Assembly: GCA_934217675.1 (NCBI GenBank)
Contig: CAKQCV010000047.1
Span: 1 to 21,557, forward strand
Reading direction: 5' to 3'
Source of the DNA: an uncultured Prevotella sp.
Lineage (GTDB): Bacteria > Bacteroidota > Bacteroidia > Bacteroidales > Bacteroidaceae
Length of the DNA stretch: 21,557 nucleotides
The position numbers were made by a program, and so were the translations under genes. Shown here one piece after another: positions 1-7,483 of this stretch. How positions within the stretch are numbered: position 1 is the stretch's first letter; the number at the start of each line of letters is the position of its first letter. The notes under the pieces are model-generated. The model saw only the letters and a list, made by a program, of their open reading frames with translations. It had not been told where the DNA came from and did not search any database.

Positions 1-972
1 GTATGGCATCTCCCAAATGCCCTGCCCCATATCGTTATCAAGGGCAAACGGAGTATTTTCGTAGTGGTCGCGCATACAAGCCTGAACATCCTGAACGCTG
101 ACTTTCTTATTAGGCTTGATCCACAGAGGCATTGGTTCTGCATTTTTCACCTTGCCTTCAGCATACGGAATATAACGACTCATATCTTGAAAATGGTTGA
201 AGAAGCTCCATACACGAGCCTCACAGAAACGTCTTCCGCTAAAATCCGGATAAGCATAAGTTTCACAGAAGCTGAAGTCCTTGTCTTTCCCATTAAACCA
301 TCCTTTGCTGCGAGCATATTTAATACAGTCTTTCGAGAACATCACATTTTTCTTGTCCTTCTGATTAAAGGTACGTATGCGACTTTGGTTAGCATGAGCA
401 CAAATAGCATCATCTGGAATCCTGACAGCAACCCATACAACACCTTTGCTGCCAGGTCCCTTTCCCATCATTTCCATAATCCATGCTTCATTAGGGTCGC
501 AGATGGTGAATGTTTCCCCCTCTGAATTGTAGCCATAAGTTTCAGCAAGCGTTGTCATTACGGATATTGCCTGACGTGCTGTTTTAGAGCGCTGCAAAGC
601 CACATATATCAAAGAGCCATAATCAAGGATTCCGGTAGAGTCAACCATCTCTTCACGTCCGCCAAAAGTTGTCTCTCCAATCGTAACTTGATACTCATTG
701 ATATTTCCTATAACATTATATGTTTCTGGAGCTTCCGGAATCTGTCCATGATATTCGTTAGTGTCCCAATCATAGATTTGTCGCATCTCCCCTTTTGCAT
801 GTTTTGCGGCTGGGAAATGACACAAGTTAATAAACATGCCATAATCGTCGGCGTTGTAAGAGCAAATTACCGAACCATCGGCACTTGCTTTTTTTCCTAC
901 TATAAAATTTGTGCAAGCAAATGCCTGTAACACGCTTGCACAAAAAATCAAAGACATAAAAATTTTCTTCAT
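1..972 (-). CDS. Secreted C69-family dipeptidase (N-terminal part; 3' end beyond window)
   Basis: The minus strand is open from an ATG at 972 to the window edge (324 codons, no stop). The protein starts with a signal peptide (MKKIFMSLIFCASVLQAFA). It is followed directly by Cys20 in CTNFIVGKKASADGS, the hallmark of peptidase family C69 (PepD-like N-terminal nucleophile dipeptidases). Signal cleavage after Ala19 would expose the catalytic cysteine. Further family-like stretches are YNADDYG near residue 40, GYNSEGETFTICDPNEAW near 147-164, and the ARVWSFFNHF region near 255. The role is inferred to be hydrolysis of dipeptides in the periplasm or outside the cell. The gene lies 36 bp after nadC on the same strand and probably shares its transcript. 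The family call is firm; substrate preference is unknown and the C-terminus is not visible. Confidence 0.9.
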   Translation of the reverse strand, partial: MKKIFMSLIFCASVLQAFACTNFIVGKKASADGSVICSYNADDYGMFINLCHFPAAKHAKGEMRQIYDWDTNEYHGQIPEAPETYNVIGNINEYQVTIGETTFGGREEMVDSTGILDYGSLIYVALQRSKTARQAISVMTTLAETYGYNSEGETFTICDPNEAWIMEMMGKGPGSKGVVWVAVRIPDDAICAHANQSRIRTFNQKDKKNVMFSKDCIKYARSKGWFNGKDKDFSFCETYAYPDFSGRRFCEARVWSFFNHFQDMSRYIPYAEGKVKNAEPMPLWIKPNKKVSVQDVQACMRDHYENTPFALDNDMGQGIWEMPY

Positions 973-1008
973 CTACCTTAGATATAATAGAATAACATTT
1001 TATCTATC

Positions 1009-1857
1009 TCAACAAGCCTTAAAGCTCATGTCAAGTCCTTTAACCGAGTGTGTGAGAGCACCAACAGAAATGAAATCAACTCCACATTCTGCATAATCAC
1101 GAATAGTATCGAAAGTTATTCCCCCACTCGATTCCGTTTCATATCGTCCGGCAATGATTTCCACTGCTTTCTTTGTATCCGCAACAGAAAAATTGTCAAG
1201 CATAATTCGGTCTACTCCTCCATGCTCCAGCACTTGTGCCAGTTCCTCAAAGTTTCTCACCTCTATCTCGATTTTCAGTTTCAATCCCTTCTCGTCGAGA
1301 TATTTATGACAACGGTCGATAGCATTTGTTATGCCTCCGGCAAAGTCCACATGGTTGTCCTTGAGCAGAATCATATCGAACAGACCGATACGATGGTTCA
1401 TTCCGCCACCAATCTTCACCGCCTGCTTTTCAAGCATACGCATTCCTGGAGTTGTTTTGCGCGTGTCAAGCACATGAGTCTTCGTACCTTCCAGTCTCTT
1501 CACATACTTGTTTGTCATAGTTGCGATACCACTCATTCTCTGCATGATATTGAGCATCAAGCGCTCTGTCTGCAACAGAGAGCGCACTTTGCCCTTCACA
1601 ATCATAGCGATGTCGCCCTTCTTCACAGGAGTACCGTCTTCAATCAATACTTCAACTTTCATTGTGTCATCAAAACGTGAGAACACTTTCTTAGCAACTT
1701 CAACACCTGCAAGAATTCCATCTTCTTTAATAAGCAAATGAGATTGTCCCATTGCATCTTCAGGGATACAACAAAGAGTGGTGTGGTCACCATCACCGAT
1801 ATCCTCTGCAAAAGCGAGATCTATCAGTTTGTCTTCTAATTCGTCTACTGTATACAT
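1009..1857 (-). CDS. nadC: Nicotinate-nucleotide pyrophosphorylase (quinolinate phosphoribosyltransferase)
   Basis: NadC converts quinolinate and PRPP to nicotinate mononucleotide, CO2 and pyrophosphate in cytoplasmic de novo NAD synthesis. The 282-residue product has the usual length and motifs in order: AEDIGDGDHTT near the N-terminus, LDTRKTTPGMR (about 130-140, binding the substrate phosphate and carboxylates), GGGMNHRIGL (about 150-159), LLKDNH (164-169), EVRNFEE (about 199-205), IMLDNF (218-223) and ESSGGI near 242-247. I chose the ATG at 1857. The frame stays open to a GTG at 1890, but the extra 11 residues (RKNIINNKNK-like) are not family sequence. The gene starts 42 bp after the outer-membrane barrel gene and is followed after 36 bp by the C69 peptidase. 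No nadA or nadB is visible here. Confidence 0.95.
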   Translation of the reverse strand: MYTVDELEDKLIDLAFAEDIGDGDHTTLCCIPEDAMGQSHLLIKEDGILAGVEVAKKVFSRFDDTMKVEVLIEDGTPVKKGDIAMIVKGKVRSLLQTERLMLNIMQRMSGIATMTNKYVKRLEGTKTHVLDTRKTTPGMRMLEKQAVKIGGGMNHRIGLFDMILLKDNHVDFAGGITNAIDRCHKYLDEKGLKLKIEIEVRNFEELAQVLEHGGVDRIMLDNFSVADTKKAVEIIAGRYETESSGGITFDTIRDYAECGVDFISVGALTHSVKGLDMSFKAC

Positions 1858-1899
1858 TTTATTCTTATTGTTTATAATGTTCTTTCTCACTTGTTCACT

Positions 1900-2373
1900 C
1901 TACAAATATACTCCAAGTCCTATACGCAGTCCAACCTTGGAATAGTCAGAGTGGCTTTTCAACGACTGATCATAATACACGGAAGGTTCTATGGTTACAC
2001 TTCTGCCAAGAAAGAAGGCGTATCCAAGTTCTATCCCTGGCATAATGTCATTGTATCCATTTGACAGCATTACCTTTGTATTAACGCCCATAAACAATCC
2101 GTTTTCTATTATATAGTAGCGTGCACCTACTCCTGCCGAGAAGCAATCACAAGAATCTTCATGTTTATAACCAGCATTTACAAGTCCCATCCAATTATCG
2201 GCAAACAGATATCCGCCTTTAGCCTCAACACCGAATGTAGTTTTCTCTGCACCGCTATAACTAAGGTTAAGACCAGATAAGGATGCGCCACAATAATACT
2301 TTCCTTGCTCAAACTGAGCATTCGCTGCCATTGTCATCATCAGACAAACGACAAACAAAAACAGTTTCTTCAT
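1900..2373 (-). CDS. Small outer-membrane beta-barrel protein, hypothetical
   Basis: This is a 157-residue protein with a clear signal peptide (MKKLFLFVVCLMMTMAANA, then QFEQG). The rest alternates polar and hydrophobic or aromatic residues with many glycines, as expected for short antiparallel beta strands. Examples are GVEAKGGYLFADNWMGLVNAGYK, FSAGVGARYYIIENGLFMGVNTKVML and the last strand VGLRIGLGVYL. This fits the outer-membrane beta-barrel (porin/OmpW-like) families common in Bacteroidetes. The length suits an 8-stranded barrel. No catalytic motif is visible and the function is unknown. An upstream promoter-like sequence fits this gene as the first of an operon with nadC and the peptidase. 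The barrel call is by pattern only. Confidence 0.75.
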   Translation of the reverse strand: MKKLFLFVVCLMMTMAANAQFEQGKYYCGASLSGLNLSYSGAEKTTFGVEAKGGYLFADNWMGLVNAGYKHEDSCDCFSAGVGARYYIIENGLFMGVNTKVMLSNGYNDIMPGIELGYAFFLGRSVTIEPSVYYDQSLKSHSDYSKVGLRIGLGVYL

Positions 2374-2420
2374 AATCTATTTTACAATTTGTTAATCACA
2401 ACTTACTTGTATTTTTCATG

Positions 2421-2432
2421 TTTTCATGAAAA
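2421..2432. repeat. 12-bp palindrome in the barrel-gene leader
   Basis: TTTTCATGAAAA is a perfect 12-bp palindrome just downstream of the predicted transcription start of the barrel gene, between two divergent genes. It could be an operator or only AT-rich coincidence. No regulator gene is adjacent. Confidence 0.3.
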
Positions 2433-2441
2433 TCACCAATG

Positions 2442-2471
2442 CAAAAATACACATTTATTCAGAAATACAAG
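2442..2471 (-). promoter_or_regulatory. Bacteroidetes-type promoter for the barrel-nadC-peptidase operon
   Basis: On the minus strand TATTTTTG (2449 to 2442) is an exact TAnnTTTG -7 element. CTTG (2471 to 2468), 18 nt upstream, is a one-mismatch -33 element. The start of transcription would lie near 2437, giving a leader of about 65 nt before the ATG at 2373. Assignment is by consensus only. Confidence 0.55.
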
Positions 2472-2657
2472 AAAAAAGACAGCAACTTTGCTGACATTTC
2501 ATACTATATGCAGCACAATCAAGAGTTTTTTACCATTAACTATTATGTTAAAAATAAAGTTTTCTTGCACAGACGTGTTACAATCACAACAAAAAAGAGT
2601 CTATATTATAATAACACTCTACTTTGGAATATTAACAAACTAATAACATAAATAAAA

Positions 2658-3560
2658 ATGAAAATCAACGAAAAATACCATGGCGTAGTAGTGCCTATGG
2701 TCACTCCTGTTACCAAAGAAGGAAACATTGACACTAAAGCAGTAGAAAGAATCATCGAGAATTTTGCACAGAATAACGTGTCGGCACTTATAATGGGAAC
2801 GACAGGCGAAGGAAATTCAGTATCAATCAAACAGGGCGAAGAAATGATAAAGGCTGCAGCCAAAGCTGCCGCCGGCAGAATAGTTATCTATGCAGGGCTC
2901 TGCGGAACTTGCGTCAGCGACCAAATGGAAGCGGCAAAAGCTTTTATCGGAGCTGGAGCCGATGTTATAGCGGCAACATTGCCAAGCTATTATGCCTTGA
3001 CGCCAGAACAGATGTTCACCTACTATAAAAACCTTGCCGACAATATCAGTGTGCCACTTATGCTGTATAACATTACGATAACAACCCACATGAGCATACC
3101 TCTGGATGTTATTGAAAAATTGAGCCACCACCCAAATATTGTTGGATTGAAAGATTCTGAAAACAATATAGAGAGAATGGAAGATGCACTGAAACTCTTT
3201 GCCAACAGAGATGATTTTGCATATTTTTGTGGATGTGCAGCAAATTCAGCACATGCTCTGAAGCTTGGTGCCGACGGTATAGTACCAAGTGTTGGAAACT
3301 TCATGCCAAAGGCATATAACGACTTGTTTGAAGCCGCCATCAATGGAGATGAAGCTACGGCTGAAAGGCTACAACAAGAGACTATCGAGATTGGAAAAAT
3401 CAACACTACCAATCTCACTCTCGGACAATCATTAGCTGGTCTCAAAGTAATAATGAAAGAATATGGCTTATGCGAAACATATATGCTCCCACCACTGACT
3501 GAACTTGACGATGATATAACAGAGAGAATAAAGAAAGAGATAAAAGCATATATACAATAA
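2658..3560 (+). CDS. DapA/NanA-family lyase (dihydrodipicolinate synthase family), substrate unknown
   Basis: The 300-residue protein is a class I (Schiff base) TIM-barrel lyase of the DHDPS/N-acetylneuraminate lyase family. It shows GTTGEGNS (47-54), MLYN with Tyr137, and the Schiff-base lysine Lys165 in IVGLKDSE. The fourth family feature, the arginine of the YNxPxRT motif that binds the aspartate-semialdehyde carboxylate in true DapA, is absent: the sequence reads YNITITTH. With its neighbours (symporter, Fe-type alcohol dehydrogenase, PdxA-like enzyme, DUF1537 kinase) this argues for a catabolic aldolase or dehydratase acting on a 2-keto acid, usually yielding pyruvate, rather than lysine biosynthesis. 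That role is inferred. It is the first gene of the cluster, 61 bp before the transporter. A NanA-like role in sialic acid use is an alternative, but no other sialic acid gene is present. Confidence 0.85.
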   Translation: MKINEKYHGVVVPMVTPVTKEGNIDTKAVERIIENFAQNNVSALIMGTTGEGNSVSIKQGEEMIKAAAKAAAGRIVIYAGLCGTCVSDQMEAAKAFIGAGADVIAATLPSYYALTPEQMFTYYKNLADNISVPLMLYNITITTHMSIPLDVIEKLSHHPNIVGLKDSENNIERMEDALKLFANRDDFAYFCGCAANSAHALKLGADGIVPSVGNFMPKAYNDLFEAAINGDEATAERLQQETIEIGKINTTNLTLGQSLAGLKVIMKEYGLCETYMLPPLTELDDDITERIKKEIKAYIQ

Positions 3561-3621
3561 AGAAACGAACAACAAATCTTTACCTACATAAAAGAACTAC
3601 TAATACCTATTAATATATTAT

Positions 3622-5181
3622 ATGGAAACATCATCTCTACATTGGATTGACATTGCCATAATAATAGCATCTGTAATTTTGGCTTTGTGTGTCGGATTCT
3701 ATTTCTCACGGAATCAGAAAACGACAGATACATATTTTGCTGCAAACGGCAACATCCCGTCATGGGCTGTCGGGATGTCAATGTTTGCAACAATTATCAG
3801 TAGCGTTACTTTCCTTGCCTATCCGGGAAATGCATACGCCGGAAACTGGATTCTACTTGTGCAGGGACTCATGGTACCTATTGTTCTGGTATGCCTCATC
3901 GGATTTATTGTACCTCTATACAGAAAGGTCATCCGACTAAGCACATACGAATACTTTGAGCGGAGGTTCGGTCCTTTTGCACGCATATACAGTTCATTGG
4001 CTTTTGTGCTTGAACACTTCTCAAAGATGGGCACAATTCTCTATCTTTTGGCACTCGCAATGGCTATGTTTGTGGGCGGAATGGATATCAGATGGGTAAT
4101 TGTAATCATTGGCATCGTTGTTATCGTTATGACATTCTTCGGTGGAATGGAGGCAATCATCTGGATGGACGTAATACAGGGATTCTTGCTAATCATCGGC
4201 GGTTTACTTGCCGTGGGCATTCTTTTCTATCTTACCGACGGTGGTCCTGCTGAGATTTTCCGCATTGCTGGAGAATACAAGAAGATTGATTTTGGTCCGT
4301 ACGACATGGATTTAACGCATCTTACGTTCCTCGTAATGGTACTTAACGGTATCTTTTATGCTCTGCAGAAATACGGCACAGACCAAAGTATCGTGCAACG
4401 TTACCTTACGGCGCGGGACGACCGCAGTGCAAAGCGTGCTTCTTATTTAGGTATATTCCTCAGCGTGCCAACATGGGCACTGTTCATGTTTGTCGGCACA
4501 TGTCTGTTTGCCTATTATCACATCAACAGCGCAGCTCTTCCAGAAGGAATAAAGAGCGACGAGGTATTTCCTTATTTCATTTCTACAGAAATGCCGGTGG
4601 GTATTACCGGACTGATTTTGGCGGCACTCATTGCCGGTGCTATATCAAGCATTGATGCCGACATCAACTGTATTTCGGCAATCGTTGTTGAGGACTATTA
4701 CGGCAGATTCAAAAAGAACGTGAGCGACAAGCAAAAAATGCGTGTCGGCAGATGGTCTGTAATCATTACAGGACTTGGTGCCATCTTTTGTGCTTTGCTG
4801 TATGTGGCGTGGGGTGGCGAAGGCGTCCTTGGAACATTATTCGGACTGTATGCCATTCTGTCTGCCGGCATCGTTGGAATATTCCTACTGGGGCTCTTCA
4901 GCCGTCGTGCCAACTGGCAAGGTCTGTACATCGGAATTGCAGCTGCCATTCTGTTCACAGCGTATGCCGTACTGACCTCAACAAAATATGGTGACGGAAT
5001 GTTGATCGACATGGGAGACTGGAACTTCACACACCATAAGTATATGCTTGGTGTGTACAGTCATATAATTGTGTTAGTCGTAGGCTATGTGGCAAGTCTT
5101 TTCTTCAACACGCCACTTGCAGACAAAGAGCTTACGATATATGGATATCTTGAAGAAAAGAAAACTAACAATTCTAAATAA
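3622..5181 (+). CDS. Sodium:solute symporter (SSS family) for a probable sugar acid
   Basis: This is a 519-residue, very hydrophobic protein with about 13 membrane segments. It has sodium:solute symporter signatures: YFAANGNIPSWAVGMSMFAT then ISSVTFLAYPG (about 39-69), YEYFERRFGP (109-118), GGMEAIIWMDVIQGF (174-188), YGTDQSIVQRYL (251-262) and IAGAISSIDADINCIS (337-352). The last is the segment carrying the small and hydroxyl residues of the family's Na2 sodium site. It should import its substrate across the inner membrane using the sodium gradient. It sits second in the cluster, with only 9 bp to the alcohol dehydrogenase gene, so its cargo is probably the acid degraded by the neighbouring enzymes. 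Substrate assignment is by context; SSS members also carry sialic acid, sugars, amino acids and carboxylates. Confidence 0.88.
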   Translation: METSSLHWIDIAIIIASVILALCVGFYFSRNQKTTDTYFAANGNIPSWAVGMSMFATIISSVTFLAYPGNAYAGNWILLVQGLMVPIVLVCLIGFIVPLYRKVIRLSTYEYFERRFGPFARIYSSLAFVLEHFSKMGTILYLLALAMAMFVGGMDIRWVIVIIGIVVIVMTFFGGMEAIIWMDVIQGFLLIIGGLLAVGILFYLTDGGPAEIFRIAGEYKKIDFGPYDMDLTHLTFLVMVLNGIFYALQKYGTDQSIVQRYLTARDDRSAKRASYLGIFLSVPTWALFMFVGTCLFAYYHINSAALPEGIKSDEVFPYFISTEMPVGITGLILAALIAGAISSIDADINCISAIVVEDYYGRFKKNVSDKQKMRVGRWSVIITGLGAIFCALLYVAWGGEGVLGTLFGLYAILSAGIVGIFLLGLFSRRANWQGLYIGIAAAILFTAYAVLTSTKYGDGMLIDMGDWNFTHHKYMLGVYSHIIVLVVGYVASLFFNTPLADKELTIYGYLEEKKTNNSK

Positions 5182-5190
5182 CAATATAAT

Positions 5191-6336
5191 ATGGAACCAA
5201 TAACACTCTTGCAACCACAGAAAATTGTTTTCGGCACAGGCTGCATTGAAAAGTTTAAGGAAGATTACCTTGGCATGGGGTTCAAACGACTGTTCATTGT
5301 CACTTTGCCTTTCATGCTTCCTGCCATAAAAAAAACGACAGACGCTCTTGAGGCTTCGGGAGTTTCGATCAACTATTATACAGAGATTAGTGCAGAACCG
5401 TCAATATCCGACTTTAAAAAAGTATTGGCACAGGCAAAGGACTTTGCTGCCGACAGCTTTATCGGTATTGGTGGAGGAAGTGTGCTTGATGTTACAAAGC
5501 TTGTTGCCACCTTGCTTGAAAGCACTCAAAAAATAGAAGATTTGTTTGGCATAGGTTTCATCAAAAGCAAAGGAAAATGGTTTGCCTGCATGCCGACAAC
5601 ATCAGGAACGGGCAGCGAAGTATCGCCAAACGCTATTCTGCTTGACGAAAGCGACTCACTGAAAAAAGGCGTTGTAAGTCCATACTTGATGGCTGATGTT
5701 GCTTATATTGACCCTAAGTTGACATGGAGTGTACCCGCCAAAGTTACAGCAGAAACAGGAATGGATGCTTTAACCCACTGCATTGAGGCTTATACAAACA
5801 AGTTTGCACATCCAATGGTTGACATGTATGCGCTAATGGGAATAAAACTTATCGCAGCAAATTTGGAAAGAGCCGTTAAAGACGGTAAAGACAAAGAAGC
5901 ACGCGAAGCCATGTCGCTCGGAAGCATGTATGGCGGATTATGTCTTGGACCTGTAAACACAGCTGCCGTTCATGCCCTGTCATACCCTCTTGGCGGAGAA
6001 TTCCATATATCACACGGATTGTCGAACGCTATCCTTCTGCCATCTGTAATGAAATTCAACTATAGTGCAAATCCTGCAAGATATGCAGATGTTGCCATTG
6101 CATGCGGTGTGGAACCTCAGACCGACATAGAGAAAACAGCAATGCGAGGAGTGGAATTCATTACAGAGCTGTCAAAGAAATGCGGTATTCCTACTACTCT
6201 TACTGAGCTGAACATTCCAGAGGAAGCTGTAGGAAGAATGGCAAAAGCAGCAATGAACGTACAGAGACTGCTGAAGAACAATCCACGCACCGTAACCGAG
6301 GCTGATGCAAGAGCTATCTACGAAAGTCTTTATTAA
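5191..6336 (+). CDS. Iron-containing alcohol dehydrogenase family protein
   Basis: The 381-residue protein is a group III (iron-type) NAD(P)-dependent alcohol dehydrogenase. GIGGGSVLDVTK (92-103) is the nucleotide-binding glycine loop and MPTTSGTGSEVSP (134-146) is the cofactor and active-site loop. The four metal ligands are in place: Asp192 and His196 in MDALTHCIEAY, His261 in AAVHALSYPLGG and His275 in FHISHGLSNAILLP. The extra active-site histidine found four residues after the third ligand in FucO is Tyr265 here. The enzyme would interconvert an alcohol or hydroxy acid with an aldehyde or keto acid. In this cluster it may act on the aldehyde released by the DapA-type lyase or oxidise the imported acid. 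It starts 9 bp after the transporter and ends 24 bp before the pdxA-like gene, so co-transcription is very likely. Confidence 0.9.
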   Translation: MEPITLLQPQKIVFGTGCIEKFKEDYLGMGFKRLFIVTLPFMLPAIKKTTDALEASGVSINYYTEISAEPSISDFKKVLAQAKDFAADSFIGIGGGSVLDVTKLVATLLESTQKIEDLFGIGFIKSKGKWFACMPTTSGTGSEVSPNAILLDESDSLKKGVVSPYLMADVAYIDPKLTWSVPAKVTAETGMDALTHCIEAYTNKFAHPMVDMYALMGIKLIAANLERAVKDGKDKEAREAMSLGSMYGGLCLGPVNTAAVHALSYPLGGEFHISHGLSNAILLPSVMKFNYSANPARYADVAIACGVEPQTDIEKTAMRGVEFITELSKKCGIPTTLTELNIPEEAVGRMAKAAMNVQRLLKNNPRTVTEADARAIYESLY

Positions 6337-6360
6337 TTATAAACTGAACAGTATAAATAT

Positions 6361-7404
6361 ATGAAAGACAATAAACCAATATTGGCAATAACAATGGGCG
6401 ACCCTGCTGGTATAGGTCCAGAAATTATACTCCAGTCTTTGGCATTGGAAGAAACATACGGCAAATGTAATCCTATTGTGACCGGCGATGCTGGAGTTAT
6501 GGAATATGTAGCAAGGCAACAAGGCTCAAAGTTGAACATACATGCCATTAAAAGCGTTGACGAGGCTCTTTTTGAACTTGGCACAGTAGATGTGCTTGAC
6601 CTCAAACTCATCGACATGAATACGTTTGAGCAAGGCAAAGTGGCTGTGCAATGCGGAAATGCAGCGTTCCAGTCTGTAATAAAAGCCATAGAACTTGCAA
6701 TGAGCGGAGAGGTGGACGGAACCGTAACAGCTCCTCTCAACAAAGAAGCACTGAATCTTGCAGGGCATCATTTTGACGGGCACACAGAGATTTATGCCAC
6801 ATATACGCACACAAAAAAGTATGCTATGCTGTTGGCTGACGAATTCCTGCGCGTTATTCATGTTTCCACACATGTTCCACTGCGAAAGGCATGCGACCTC
6901 GTGAAGAAAGACCGCATAATAGATGTTACCGAACTTATAACCGATGCCTGCAAGCAGTTTGGAATACATAACCCTAAAATCGGCATTGCCGGACTTAATC
7001 CTCACGCAAGCGATGGAGGATTGTTTGGCGATGAAGAGCAATTGGAAATTGAACCTGCAGTGAAGGAGCTACAAGAAAGAGGCTTCAATGTTGAAGGACC
7101 TGTACCGCCAGACACTTTGTTTGCCAAAGCGAAATGCGGAAAATTCGACGGATGTGTAGCCATGTATCACGACCAGGGGCATATACCATTCAAAGTTGTA
7201 GGTTTTAATTGGGACAAGGAAACAGGAAAGATGTCTACGGCAAAGGGTGTCAACATAACTCTTGGACTGCCTATAATACGTGTTTCCGTTGACCATGGCA
7301 CTGCTTTTGACGTAGCAGGAAAAGGTGTGGCAAGTCCTGATGCCATGCTGCTTTCTATCGACTATGCAGCAAAGATGGCTATATCAAAGACAAAGAATAA
7401 ATAA
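6361..7404 (+). CDS. pdxA: PdxA-family dehydrogenase, probably PdxA2-type 4-phospho-sugar-acid dehydrogenase
   Basis: The 347-residue protein is a full-length member of the 4-hydroxythreonine-4-phosphate dehydrogenase family. Motifs are AITMGDPAGIGPEI (9-22), GTVTAPLNKEAL (120-131), FDGHTE (138-143) and the three metal-binding histidines: His171 in STHVPLR, His215 in LNPHASDGG and His270 in MYHDQGH. VSVDHGTAFDVAGKG (309-322) follows. Classical PdxA works in pyridoxal phosphate synthesis. PdxA2 paralogues next to DUF1537 kinases oxidatively decarboxylate D-threonate- or D-erythronate-4-phosphate to dihydroxyacetone phosphate and CO2. Because a DUF1537 kinase follows directly, the PdxA2 role is preferred here. 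This is inference from context, and the sequence alone does not separate the two activities. Confidence 0.88.
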   Translation: MKDNKPILAITMGDPAGIGPEIILQSLALEETYGKCNPIVTGDAGVMEYVARQQGSKLNIHAIKSVDEALFELGTVDVLDLKLIDMNTFEQGKVAVQCGNAAFQSVIKAIELAMSGEVDGTVTAPLNKEALNLAGHHFDGHTEIYATYTHTKKYAMLLADEFLRVIHVSTHVPLRKACDLVKKDRIIDVTELITDACKQFGIHNPKIGIAGLNPHASDGGLFGDEEQLEIEPAVKELQERGFNVEGPVPPDTLFAKAKCGKFDGCVAMYHDQGHIPFKVVGFNWDKETGKMSTAKGVNITLGLPIIRVSVDHGTAFDVAGKGVASPDAMLLSIDYAAKMAISKTKNK

Positions 7405-7420
7405 AAAGACAAAAACTATC

Positions 7421-7465
7421 AGCTGGAACAGACACGCATATATGCGAAAAACTGTTCCAGCTTTT
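7421..7465 (+). terminator. Nested hairpin between pdxA-like and kinase genes (weak terminator or attenuator)
   Basis: AGCTGGAACAG (7421-7431) pairs perfectly with CTGTTCCAGCT (7452-7462). The 20-nt loop contains a second perfect palindrome, CGCATATATGCG (7435-7446). Only a short T run (TTT) follows, so full termination is doubtful. A partial stop or an mRNA-stability element that lowers kinase expression is as likely. Confidence 0.55.
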
Positions 7466-7483
7466 ACATAAAGCAGTACATAC

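Noticed and set aside
64..525. Plus-strand open frame of 153 codons
   Set aside because: It lies opposite the C69 dipeptidase, whose minus-strand frame has a signal peptide and catalytic motif; the plus frame has no family features.
1858..1890. Extended nadC start at a GTG (1890)
   Set aside because: The extra residues are lysine/asparagine-rich and not part of the family. The ATG at 1857 gives the normal NadC N-terminus.
2530..2657. Promoter for the sugar-acid cluster
   Set aside because: TACTTTGG at 2620-2627 resembles the -7 box with a mismatch, but no TTTG lies at suitable spacing; not strong enough to list.
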